A stretch of DNA of 37,461 nucleotides. Source: Candidatus Symbiothrix sp. GTDB taxonomy: Bacteria; Bacteroidota; Bacteroidia; Bacteroidales; Azobacteroidaceae. Under the pieces are notes generated by a model. It was given only the letters and a program-made list of their open reading frames with translations, had not been told where the DNA came from and searched no databases. Shown piece by piece: positions 9,080 to 17,113 of the stretch (its first letter is position 1; every line of letters starts with the position of its first letter). Location of the stretch: the NCBI GenBank assembly GCA_031261285.1, contig JAISKM010000138.1, forward strand, positions 1-37,461, read 5' to 3'. The translations under genes and the position numbers were made by a program.

Positions 9080-9087
9080 TACCTTTG
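9080..9087 (+). promoter_or_regulatory. -7 box of the GH115 unit
   Basis: TACCTTTG, preceded by AATACTTC at a position also seen upstream of the GH43 -7 box. There is no good -33 box. Predicted leader about 19 nt to the ATG at 9113. Confidence 0.75.
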
Positions 9088-9112
9088 AAACAAATTTTTA
9101 GACCTGTTTATC

Positions 9113-12100
9113 ATGAAAACATTCGGAATAGTATTCGCCGTGGTGATCACGTTTGCAGCGACAACGTTCGTTTCGGCACAGGAAGTGTTTAAAAACGATG
9201 AAGTGACTGTCAGCCAATTAGATAAAGGCGTTTGGGTAGTCGAAACGTTCGACATGACAACCATGTACATCGTTGAGGGAAAAGACCGTGCCATGCTTAT
9301 TGATACCGGAACCAAATGTGAAGGATTGGATGAAATCGTGCGTAAAATCACTCAAAAACCGCTGTATGTTGTGCTTACGCATAATCATGGCGACCATTCG
9401 GGCAATGCCAATTATTTCGACGAAGTCTATTTGTACCCCTTAGATACGGTGGTAATCGCCAAACCATACAAAGGCAAATACCATTGGATGAAAGACGGCG
9501 ATGTTTTTGACCTCGGCGACCGGAAATTGGAAGTGTTCCTGATGCCCGGACACACGCCCGGCTCGATTGTCTTAATTGATAAAACCATTCATGCCGCTTA
9601 CACAGGCGATGCTTTCGGTTCCAACGAAGTATGGATGCAACTGCGCCCGCACTTGCCGATGAAGACTTATTACGAATCTTGCGTGCGGATGGAAAAAATT
9701 ATGCGAGAGCAAAACATCAGCAAATTGTATGTCGGTCATTATCCTTACTTGAAAAAGGCGGCGGATTTACACTACCTGTTAGACATGAAACAGTTGGCAA
9801 AGCAACTGTCCGGCGGCGATACATCCGGTTCAAAACCCTATCAATACAGTGGCGGACGACCGTTGCGTCCCGACGAACAACCGGCATCCGTCAGAAAAGG
9901 CGAAGCCGTGATTGTCTATGACGCCGAATTACACAAACAAGATTTACAGTCCGAATCTACAACCGGACAATTTGTGTTTGCCGAACAAACAGACCAGACC
10001 TATTTTCCGTTGGTCATCAACGGAATGCCTGCAAGCATCATTTCCGACGATACCAACAAGGGCGTAAAGCGCGCGGTTAATAATCTGTATCAGGATTTTC
10101 AGTTGGTAGCAGGAGAAGTGCCGCAAGGATTTCTATCTTATGCCGTCATCATCGGCACCGCGGGGCAATCGGAACTCATTGACCGGTTGATCAAAGACGG
10201 CAAGCTAAACGGCAAGGAATTGACCGGAAAAAATGAAAAATACTTGATTCAAACGATTGATAACCCTACGGGAAGCGTGAAAAAGGCGGTAGTCATTGCC
10301 GGAAGCGACAAACGCGGAACGATTTACGGCATCTATGAACTATCCAAACAAATTGGCGTATCGCCGTGGTACTGGTGGGCAGATGTGCCGGTGGTGCATC
10401 AACACAATTTATTCGTCAAGCCCGGAACTTACACCGCCGGCGAGCCAGCCGTGCATTACCGCGGTATTTTCATCAACGATGAAGCACCTGCTTTTCAAGG
10501 TTGGTGCGTAGAAAAATTCGGCGGCGTCAATTCTAAAATGTACGAAAAAATGTTTGAGTTAATTCTCCGTCTGAAAGGCAATTTCCTCTGGCCTGCCATG
10601 TGGGGTAATGCTTTCTACGATGACGACCCTGCCAACGGTGCGTTGGCGGACGAAATGGGTATTGTCATCGGAACTTCGCACCACGAACCGTTGGGACGCG
10701 CGCACGACGAATGGAGACGCTACGGCAAAGGCGCATGGAATTACAACACCAACACCAAAGTATTGACCGATTTTTGGACGGGTGGCATGGAACGGATGAA
10801 AAATTTTGAAACAGTGGCAACCGTCGGGATGCGTGGCGATGGCGACGAAGCCATGAGCGAAAGCGCAGACATTGCGCTGCTGGAAAAAATTGTGAAAGAT
10901 CAGCGGACAATCATCGAAAAAGTCACCGGCAAAAAGGCCTCGGAAACGCCGCAGGTGTGGGCTTTGTACAAAGAAGTGCAGGATTATTACGACAAAGGGA
11001 TGAAAGTCCCCGACGACATCACCCTCTTGCTCTGCGACGATAACTGGGGCAATGTGCGTAAACTGCCCGGTGTCAATGCGCCCCGGCGCAAAGGCGGCTA
11101 CGGCATGTACTACCACTTCGACTATGTAGGCGGACCCCGTAATTACAAGTGGCTGAATGTCACGCCCATACAACGCACTTGGGAACAAATGAACTTGACT
11201 TATACTCACGGCGTAGATAAACTATGGGTGGTGAATGTTGGTGATTTAAAACCAATGGAATATCCCATCAGCTTTTTCCTGGATATGGCGTGGAATCCCC
11301 AGCGTTTCAATGCACAAAATTTAGTACAACATACCGAAGACTGGTGCGCCCAACAATTCGGCGCACAGTATGCCAAAGAAGCCGCGCGATTGATAAATCT
11401 CTACACCAAATACAACCGTCGCGTGACGCCGGAACTGTTGAATGCCAACACTTACAGTTTAGAGAATTACAACGAATTTGAACGTGTCCGCAATGAATAC
11501 AAAGATTTGGCGTTGGATGCCCTGCGCCTCTACAACTTGATTCCGAGCGACTACAAAGATGCGTTCGATCAGTTGGTTTTATTCCCAATTAATGCGTGTT
11601 CCAACTTGTATGAAATGTATTATGCCGTAGCAAAAAACAGATACTACGCTGCAAACAATGATACGCAAGCCAACGATTGGGCAGATAAAGCCGAAGCAAG
11701 TTTTGCCCTCGATTCTATTTTAACAAGCCATTACAATAAAGAAATAGCAGGTGGCAAATGGAATCATTTCATGGATCAAACACATATCGGCTACACTATT
11801 TGGCAACAACCGCCTTACAACGTAATGCCGGCGGTTGAACGGGTACACGGTACAGGGTACAGGGTACAGGGTACAGGGTGCACGAAAACAAGCGATGATA
11901 AAGATCCTTGTACCTTGCACCTTGCACCAGTTTTTGTTGAAAGCGAAGGTTATGTTTCTATTGAGGCGGAAAATTTTGCTCGTTCGCAAGGCACGGCGAC
12001 GATTCATTGGGAAGTGATTCCGGATTTTGGAAAAACGAAATCGGCTATCACCACGTTCCCTGCGAATGTTTATCCGAAAGCCAACGAACAGGTTTATGTG

Positions 12101-12448
12101 GAATATGATATTGAATTTGCCACCCGGGGAGAGTTTGACGTGCAATTGCTATTGGCGCCAACATTGAATTTCAATGCCAATCAAGGCTTGCGTTATGCCG
12201 TTTCTATGGATGGCGGCAAAGAAGAAATCGTCAATTTCAACGGACAGTACCGGGGCGAATTAGGTCCTTGGCAAGGCGAAAGCATCATCAAGTCAACTGT
12301 CACATTGACTATTCCATCTGTGGGCAAACACACCTTACGTTTCCGCGTGTTGGAGCCGGGTATCGTGCTGGAAAAGATACTTATCAATACCGGCGGGCTT
12401 AAACCGGCTTATTTGGGGGCACCGGAAACAATCCGGTACGCAAAATAA
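9113..12448 (+). CDS. Secreted metallo-beta-lactamase-fold / GH115 alpha-glucuronidase fusion
   Basis: An 1111-residue single frame with a Sec signal peptide ending near VSAQ (about residue 23), so both halves should work outside the cytoplasm. Residues about 25-235 form a metallo-beta-lactamase (MBL) domain with a full ligand set: D65 (LIDTG), H90, H92, D94 and H95 (THNHGDHSG), H147 (GHTPGS), D166 (TGDAFG) and H209 (YVGHYP). After a short linker (about 235-285) comes a GH115 domain with GSDKRGTIYGIYELS, WYWWADVPV, RGIFINDE and FLWPAMWGN, ending near WQQPPYNVMP. A C-terminal beta-sandwich (VSIEAENFAR) follows an in-frame repeat insertion. GH115 removes (4-O-methyl)glucuronic acid from internal xylose units of xylan. 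The substrate of the MBL half is unknown; a lactonase or esterase acting on glucuronate-derived bonds is speculation. Confidence 0.9.
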   Translation: MKTFGIVFAVVITFAATTFVSAQEVFKNDEVTVSQLDKGVWVVETFDMTTMYIVEGKDRAMLIDTGTKCEGLDEIVRKITQKPLYVVLTHNHGDHSGNANYFDEVYLYPLDTVVIAKPYKGKYHWMKDGDVFDLGDRKLEVFLMPGHTPGSIVLIDKTIHAAYTGDAFGSNEVWMQLRPHLPMKTYYESCVRMEKIMREQNISKLYVGHYPYLKKAADLHYLLDMKQLAKQLSGGDTSGSKPYQYSGGRPLRPDEQPASVRKGEAVIVYDAELHKQDLQSESTTGQFVFAEQTDQTYFPLVINGMPASIISDDTNKGVKRAVNNLYQDFQLVAGEVPQGFLSYAVIIGTAGQSELIDRLIKDGKLNGKELTGKNEKYLIQTIDNPTGSVKKAVVIAGSDKRGTIYGIYELSKQIGVSPWYWWADVPVVHQHNLFVKPGTYTAGEPAVHYRGIFINDEAPAFQGWCVEKFGGVNSKMYEKMFELILRLKGNFLWPAMWGNAFYDDDPANGALADEMGIVIGTSHHEPLGRAHDEWRRYGKGAWNYNTNTKVLTDFWTGGMERMKNFETVATVGMRGDGDEAMSESADIALLEKIVKDQRTIIEKVTGKKASETPQVWALYKEVQDYYDKGMKVPDDITLLLCDDNWGNVRKLPGVNAPRRKGGYGMYYHFDYVGGPRNYKWLNVTPIQRTWEQMNLTYTHGVDKLWVVNVGDLKPMEYPISFFLDMAWNPQRFNAQNLVQHTEDWCAQQFGAQYAKEAARLINLYTKYNRRVTPELLNANTYSLENYNEFERVRNEYKDLALDALRLYNLIPSDYKDAFDQLVLFPINACSNLYEMYYAVAKNRYYAANNDTQANDWADKAEASFALDSILTSHYNKEIAGGKWNHFMDQTHIGYTIWQQPPYNVMPAVERVHGTGYRVQGTGCTKTSDDKDPCTLHLAPVFVESEGYVSIEAENFARSQGTATIHWEVIPDFGKTKSAITTFPANVYPKANEQVYVEYDIEFATRGEFDVQLLLAPTLNFNANQGLRYAVSMDGGKEEIVNFNGQYRGELGPWQGESIIKSTVTLTIPSVGKHTLRFRVLEPGIVLEKILINTGGLKPAYLGAPETIRYAK
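11842..11927 (+). repeat. Heptameric inverted repeat element inside the GH115 gene
   Basis: Six 7-bp units (GGTACAC, four GGTACAG, GGTGCAC) run from 11842 to 11883; after a 22-bp spacer an inverted array of CTTGTAC and CTTGCAC units runs to 11927. The insert adds about 30 residues between the catalytic and C-terminal domains, where a linker can tolerate it, and keeps frame. Confidence 0.85.
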
Positions 12449-12522
12449 CCCCCAAGATTTAGGGATAGTTTAGCGGAGAGTCATTATAATTTATGAATAC
12501 AAATTTTAAAATTTTATTTTTT

Positions 12523-13689
12523 ATGAAAAAAACATTACTTCTTGCAGCAGCTCTATTAGTGAGCTCAGTGTCTTTTGGTCAAAGCATTGCCTTTGATTCG
12601 TATGGAAATGTTTTGCTAAGTGCTTATGAGGCTTATGCAGACAATCAGACTGTGACAGTCACGGTGTCAATTGATGATTCCAATGTCACAGGCGCAGGTT
12701 GGGGTATCGGAACGATTAAGCCGATCAACTCCTCTGCACCGGCAAGTTATGAGTTTAACTCTAAATCAGCCGGATCGGCTGAAGGTACTACCAACACGTT
12801 TGATTTTACCATTGCAGAGTTTAAAGATTTTGCCAAAGTAGATGGCGAGTACTTTGTTGATGAGTGGGAACAAAGTGGACTTACAATCAATCTTTACAAC
12901 GGTGCATCTCTTGTCAGCATAACGGTTGGTGCTGCTGTTGAGGCATCGGCTGTACTTGATTTTGAGTCTGACGCTCTGAATACTACTTATGCGGCAAGTG
13001 ACGAAACTACTGCGGCGGTTGTTGCGAACCCTGCACCTACAGCCGGCAATGCACAATCTCTTTATTATGAAGTTACCAATTATAATCAGGTTATTTCTTT
13101 AGGTACTGTTATCCTTCCGGAAGGTTCTACTTTGGCTGACTACGAAACAATAACTTTTGATGTGTATGTGCCCTCTACGCAGTATAAAGAGTTATTAGTT
13201 AAGATTGGAGAATCTCCGCTTTGGGGTAATGGTATTTACAAAAAAATATCTAAAGGCAATGCTTGGGCTTCACTTGCGATTAATCTTACAACAGGCGTAA
13301 CTACGGATGCCGATGGTGCGGAGTTCGCAAAAGAGGGAGATAGGGGTGGTACTTCGGTATATACAAATGGCACTTTAAACTCATTTGAACTTTCCATTGG
13401 TATTAACGCCGCTGCTGCTGATGCATTGGTATACTATTTAGACAATATCAAGTTTATAGCTAAAGCAAGTGCAGGCATTATTACCGTTCCCGCTGTTGCT
13501 AACCGGTCCATTTATCCGGTAGAAGGCGGTATTCTTGTAGTTGGTAACGGTGAAAAAGTTTCTGTTTATAGCATTGATGGACGTTTGGTCAAGCAAACCC
13601 CTGCCAACGGTAGCACCATCGCATTGGACAAAGGGCTTTACATTGTGAAAACAGGTCATGCAAAAGCAGAAAAAGTGGTTGTGAGATAA
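12523..13689 (+). CDS. Secreted sugar-binding-like protein with T9SS-type C-terminal tail
   Basis: A 388-residue protein with a clear signal peptide (MKKTLLLAAALLVSS to about SFGQ). An ATG ten codons upstream exists, but the standard signal peptide begins here. Two beta-sandwich regions follow: about 20-130, and about 135-315, which starts at AVLDFES and ends at YLDNIKF, a pattern common in carbohydrate-binding modules. The last 65 residues (IYPVEGG, VYSIDGRLV, KGLYIVKTG, KVVVR) match a type A T9SS sorting tail, which directs export across the outer membrane and anchoring or release. No catalytic domain is recognised. It lies 74 bp after the GH115 gene with no promoter between, so it probably shares that operator and terminates at 13755. 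Role inferred: extracellular xylan binding. Confidence 0.75.
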   Translation: MKKTLLLAAALLVSSVSFGQSIAFDSYGNVLLSAYEAYADNQTVTVTVSIDDSNVTGAGWGIGTIKPINSSAPASYEFNSKSAGSAEGTTNTFDFTIAEFKDFAKVDGEYFVDEWEQSGLTINLYNGASLVSITVGAAVEASAVLDFESDALNTTYAASDETTAAVVANPAPTAGNAQSLYYEVTNYNQVISLGTVILPEGSTLADYETITFDVYVPSTQYKELLVKIGESPLWGNGIYKKISKGNAWASLAINLTTGVTTDADGAEFAKEGDRGGTSVYTNGTLNSFELSIGINAAAADALVYYLDNIKFIAKASAGIITVPAVANRSIYPVEGGILVVGNGEKVSVYSIDGRLVKQTPANGSTIALDKGLYIVKTGHAKAEKVVVR

Positions 13690-13754
13690 TATAAAAATTA
13701 AAATCCGGACGATTGATTGAATACTTAGTTTTTTCATTATAGTTAGTTTACTTG

Positions 13755-13793
13755 AATTAAAGAAGCTGCCCGTGATGGGTGGCTTCTTTAATT
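13755..13793 (+). terminator. Intrinsic terminator of the GH115 unit
   Basis: Arms of 17 nt (13755-13771 and 13777-13793) pair fully, with two G-U pairs, around the loop GTGAT. The core AGAAGCTGCCC / GGGTGGCTTCT matches the other two terminators of this locus. A/T outer arms suggest it can act on both strands. Confidence 0.9.
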
Positions 13794-13801
13794 AATAAAG
13801 T

Positions 13802-13829
13802 TGTAACATGGATGCAAGTTCATGTTACA
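13802..13829 (+). promoter_or_regulatory. Operator upstream of susC
   Basis: TGTAACA (13802) and TGTTACA (13823) are 21 bp apart, and the second starts 38 bp before the -7 box. Here the half-sites also form a perfect 10-bp inverted repeat, TTGTAACATG and CATGTTACAA, with a 10-bp spacer. It lies beyond the preceding terminator stem and has no T-run, so it is not part of that terminator. Confidence 0.8.
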
Positions 13830-13860
13830 AATAAATAACGTGAAATCCTGTTAAAATGCG

Positions 13861-13868
13861 TACCTTCG
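13861..13868 (+). promoter_or_regulatory. -7 box of the susCD-SGBP-GH10 unit
   Basis: TACCTTCG, one mismatch from TAnnTTTG, placed at the same distance from its operator as at the other two units. Predicted leader about 30 nt to the ATG at 13905. Confidence 0.7.
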
Positions 13869-13904
13869 CCGCAAATATTTAGTTAATTAATTTTTAATAT
13901 CATT

Positions 13905-16900
13905 ATGAAAGAAATGAGCAAGAAAATCAGGATCTTGTTATTATTCCTGTTAGTGCCGCTATGCTTGTCTGCCCAGACTATCTCTGTGTCGGGTTTGGTG
14001 ACAGATGGAACGGGAGAAGCACTTATCGGCGTAAGTGTGGTAGAAAAAGGAACCATTAATGGTGTATCTACCGACGTAAACGGTCAATACACATTAACTG
14101 TGCCAAGCAATGCTACGCTGGAGTTTAGTTATTTGGGCTATCTGACCGAATCGGTAGCTGTAGCCGGCAAAACAATTATCAATGTTGTTCTGAAAGAAGA
14201 CCAGAAGATGCTGGACGAAGTAGTGGTGATAGGCTACGGGACGATGAAAAAGAGCGATTTGACGGGAGCTGTGTCTTCCATTAACTCCGATGCTATCTCC
14301 AAAACGGTTTCTACCTCCATCGACCAAGTGCTTTCTGGACGTGCTGCAGGGGTGCAGGTGCAGCAAAACTCAGGTGCTCCCGGTGCGGGCAGTTCTATTC
14401 GCATTCGCGGTATTAATTCTTTAAATGCCTCCACCGATCCGATTTTTGTTATTGACGGTGTCATTATCCAACAAGGTAGCAATGCAAGGGCTGAAAACAA
14501 TCCGTTGGCTTTAATTAATCCTGCCGACATTGTTTCAATGGATATTTTGAAAGATGCTTCGGCAACGGCTATTTACGGTGCTCAAGCATCTAACGGTGTG
14601 ATTATTGTCAACACCAAACGAGGCAAAAAAGGAGCAGCTACTGTGAATTATAATGGATATATGGGTTGGCAACAATTACCCAAACATTTGGACGTGTTGA
14701 ATTTGCAGCAATATGCTGCCCTTCGTAATATTAAGGCAGAATACGGACAAATTCAAAGAAACAATAATTTTATTCGTCCGGATTTGCTTGGTTCAGGAAC
14801 GGATTGGCAAAACGAATTGTTTAATACGGCTATGATGCAAAATCATAATCTTTCAATTTCGGGAGGTTCGGAAACAAGTACTTATAGTTTGGGTGCCGGT
14901 TATTCCAATCAGGACGGTATTGCCGAAGGTTCAGGTTTCCGCCGGTTAACGTTGTCTGGGAGCTTTGATGCAAAAGCAAAAGAATGGTTGCGTGCCGGTG
15001 TTAATTTTGGTTTTTCCAATACCAAACAAAAACTGACCGCTTCCGATGAATCGCTGGTACTGATGGCGATACGTTCTACGCCGGATGTGCCTATACGTAA
15101 TATAGACGGTACATGGGGTGCTCCGGACGGAGCCTATATGCCGTCTAACCCAATGGCAAGGTCGTTAATAATTGACAACCATCAATATAATTCGGGTGCA
15201 AGAGCCAATACGTTCTTAGAAATTACACCCGACAAACTACTGAAAGGATTGTCGTACAGAACAGAATTTTCTTTTGATTTGAATTATTACAACTCTTATA
15301 CGTTTGTTCCTACTTACTATATAGCATCGTGGGATTCCAAAGAGATAAATGAGAAAACAGATTCAAAACAATATAATGTATATTACAGTTGGCGTAATAT
15401 TTTCACTTACGACAGAACATTTGGTATCAATAAAGTCACGGCAATGCTTGGACAGGAAATGTCCAAATCCACTTGGGATTATCTGTCGGGCTTTCGTCCC
15501 GGATTGCCTACCAATGGTGCTACGGACTTGACATTGGGTGATGCTACAAAAGCAGAAAACAACGGTTACACCGGTGCAAGCTCATTAATGTCTTATTTTG
15601 GACGGTTGTTTTATTCCTACAATGACCGCTATTTATTGACTACGACTTTGCGTCGCGACGGTTCATCCAAATTTGCACCCAAAAATCGCTGGGGTTGGTT
15701 TCCTTCAGCTGCTTTGGCATGGCGGGCTTCCGAAGAAGACTTTTTGAAAAATAATTCAACCATAGACAATTTAAAATTGCGTGCGGGTTGGGGATTGGTT
15801 GGTAACCAGAATATTCCTACAAACACAGCTTGGATGGCTGTTTACAGTACAGTTGCTTCGCCTTGGGGCTCGGGTTTACGGGCAACAAATACGCCTAATG
15901 AAGATTTGCTATGGGAAAGCACTAATTCGGCAAACATTGGTTTGGATGTAAGTGTGCTACGCAATCGCATTGAGCTAATCGTTGATTTTTATCTCAAAAA
16001 AACCAACAATCTTTTGATGGAAGCATCATTGCCCGGATATGTTGGCACAGGCATACCTGTACAAGGTTTTACAGGAGCAAGCAGTCCGCCTTGGGTAAAT
16101 TTAGGATCGTTGGAAAACAAGGGTTTTGAAATGACACTGAATACAGTGAATGTGATAACTAAAGATTTCCAATGGAATACGAATCTTGTATTTTCTTTGA
16201 ACAGAAACAAGGTGATTTCTATGAATACCGCTTCGGGTGAAGATACGCGTTCGGCTGTTGATAATGTTTGGGGTGGTTCTTCTACCATTGTCAACCGCAC
16301 GGTTGTTGGACAGCCTATCGGACAATTCTATGGGTATGAAGTAATCGGACGTTTTGAAAAAGCCACTGATTTCTATTATAAAAATGCCGAAGGCGATATC
16401 GTCCGCACACCGGTCATGTCAAACTTACCCATTGACGAAGAAAATGGCGTTTGGATTGGCGACTATATTTATAAAGATCAAAATCACGATGGCGTAATCG
16501 ACGAAAAAGACCGTGCCTTTATTGGCAATCCCGAACCCAAATTCACTTATGGGATTAACAATAATTTCGCCTATAAAAATTGGGATTTAGGTATTCAATT
16601 AGTGGGCGTGTATGGCAATGATGTGGTCAATTATGCACGCAGATACATGGAAAATCCACAATACAACAATTCTAATTATTTTACGTCTGTATTGGATTAT
16701 GCACAACTTGGGTTGATAGACCCGAATGGTCCCAATGATTATCGCAATGTGAAAATTATTGGTGGCGATCCGCGCGCACCGCGTATGCCGAGAAGTTCAG
16801 CCAATGGTGCCGATTACGATTATGTTTTCTCAGACAGATTTGTGGAAAACGGCTCGTATCTGCGCATTCAAAATGTTTCGTTGGGTTATACTTTACCCCA

Positions 16901-17099
16901 AAATTTGCTACATAAAATTGACGTGAGCAATGTGAAATTCTATGTGAATTTGCAAAATCTATATACCTTTACCAAATATCGTGGTTTCGACCCCGAAATC
17001 GGTACGCAAGGCACAGGTTCATTGAGAACGACAGGCGTTGATAATGGACGTTATCCTTCGCCACGTATTTATACATTGGGCGTTAATGTTACATTCTAA
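13905..17099 (+). CDS. SusC-family TonB-dependent outer-membrane transporter
   Basis: A 1064-residue SusC-type protein that, with SusD, imports glycan oligomers through the outer membrane using TonB energy. Signal peptide about 1-23. A carboxypeptidase-D regulatory-like beta-sandwich (about 25-100, VSGLVTDGTGEALIGVSV) leads into the SusC signature LDEVVVIGYGTMKKSDLTG. The plug domain follows (SGRAAGVQVQQNSGAPG, IRIRGINSL, IFVIDGV), then a 22-strand-type barrel ending in YTLGVNVTF with terminal Phe. Full length for the family. It heads an operon with susD 14 bp downstream. Xylan oligosaccharides are the likely cargo, judged from the neighbouring GH10, GH43, GH115 and GH67 enzymes. Confidence 0.95.
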   Translation: MKEMSKKIRILLLFLLVPLCLSAQTISVSGLVTDGTGEALIGVSVVEKGTINGVSTDVNGQYTLTVPSNATLEFSYLGYLTESVAVAGKTIINVVLKEDQKMLDEVVVIGYGTMKKSDLTGAVSSINSDAISKTVSTSIDQVLSGRAAGVQVQQNSGAPGAGSSIRIRGINSLNASTDPIFVIDGVIIQQGSNARAENNPLALINPADIVSMDILKDASATAIYGAQASNGVIIVNTKRGKKGAATVNYNGYMGWQQLPKHLDVLNLQQYAALRNIKAEYGQIQRNNNFIRPDLLGSGTDWQNELFNTAMMQNHNLSISGGSETSTYSLGAGYSNQDGIAEGSGFRRLTLSGSFDAKAKEWLRAGVNFGFSNTKQKLTASDESLVLMAIRSTPDVPIRNIDGTWGAPDGAYMPSNPMARSLIIDNHQYNSGARANTFLEITPDKLLKGLSYRTEFSFDLNYYNSYTFVPTYYIASWDSKEINEKTDSKQYNVYYSWRNIFTYDRTFGINKVTAMLGQEMSKSTWDYLSGFRPGLPTNGATDLTLGDATKAENNGYTGASSLMSYFGRLFYSYNDRYLLTTTLRRDGSSKFAPKNRWGWFPSAALAWRASEEDFLKNNSTIDNLKLRAGWGLVGNQNIPTNTAWMAVYSTVASPWGSGLRATNTPNEDLLWESTNSANIGLDVSVLRNRIELIVDFYLKKTNNLLMEASLPGYVGTGIPVQGFTGASSPPWVNLGSLENKGFEMTLNTVNVITKDFQWNTNLVFSLNRNKVISMNTASGEDTRSAVDNVWGGSSTIVNRTVVGQPIGQFYGYEVIGRFEKATDFYYKNAEGDIVRTPVMSNLPIDEENGVWIGDYIYKDQNHDGVIDEKDRAFIGNPEPKFTYGINNNFAYKNWDLGIQLVGVYGNDVVNYARRYMENPQYNNSNYFTSVLDYAQLGLIDPNGPNDYRNVKIIGGDPRAPRMPRSSANGADYDYVFSDRFVENGSYLRIQNVSLGYTLPQNLLHKIDVSNVKFYVNLQNLYTFTKYRGFDPEIGTQGTGSLRTTGVDNGRYPSPRIYTLGVNVTF

Positions 17100-17113
17100 A
17101 TTTAAAATCGAAT

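Noticed and set aside
13801..13830. Palindrome upstream of susC as a terminator
   Set aside because: It has no T-run, follows a complete terminator and matches in spacing the direct-repeat operators of two other units.
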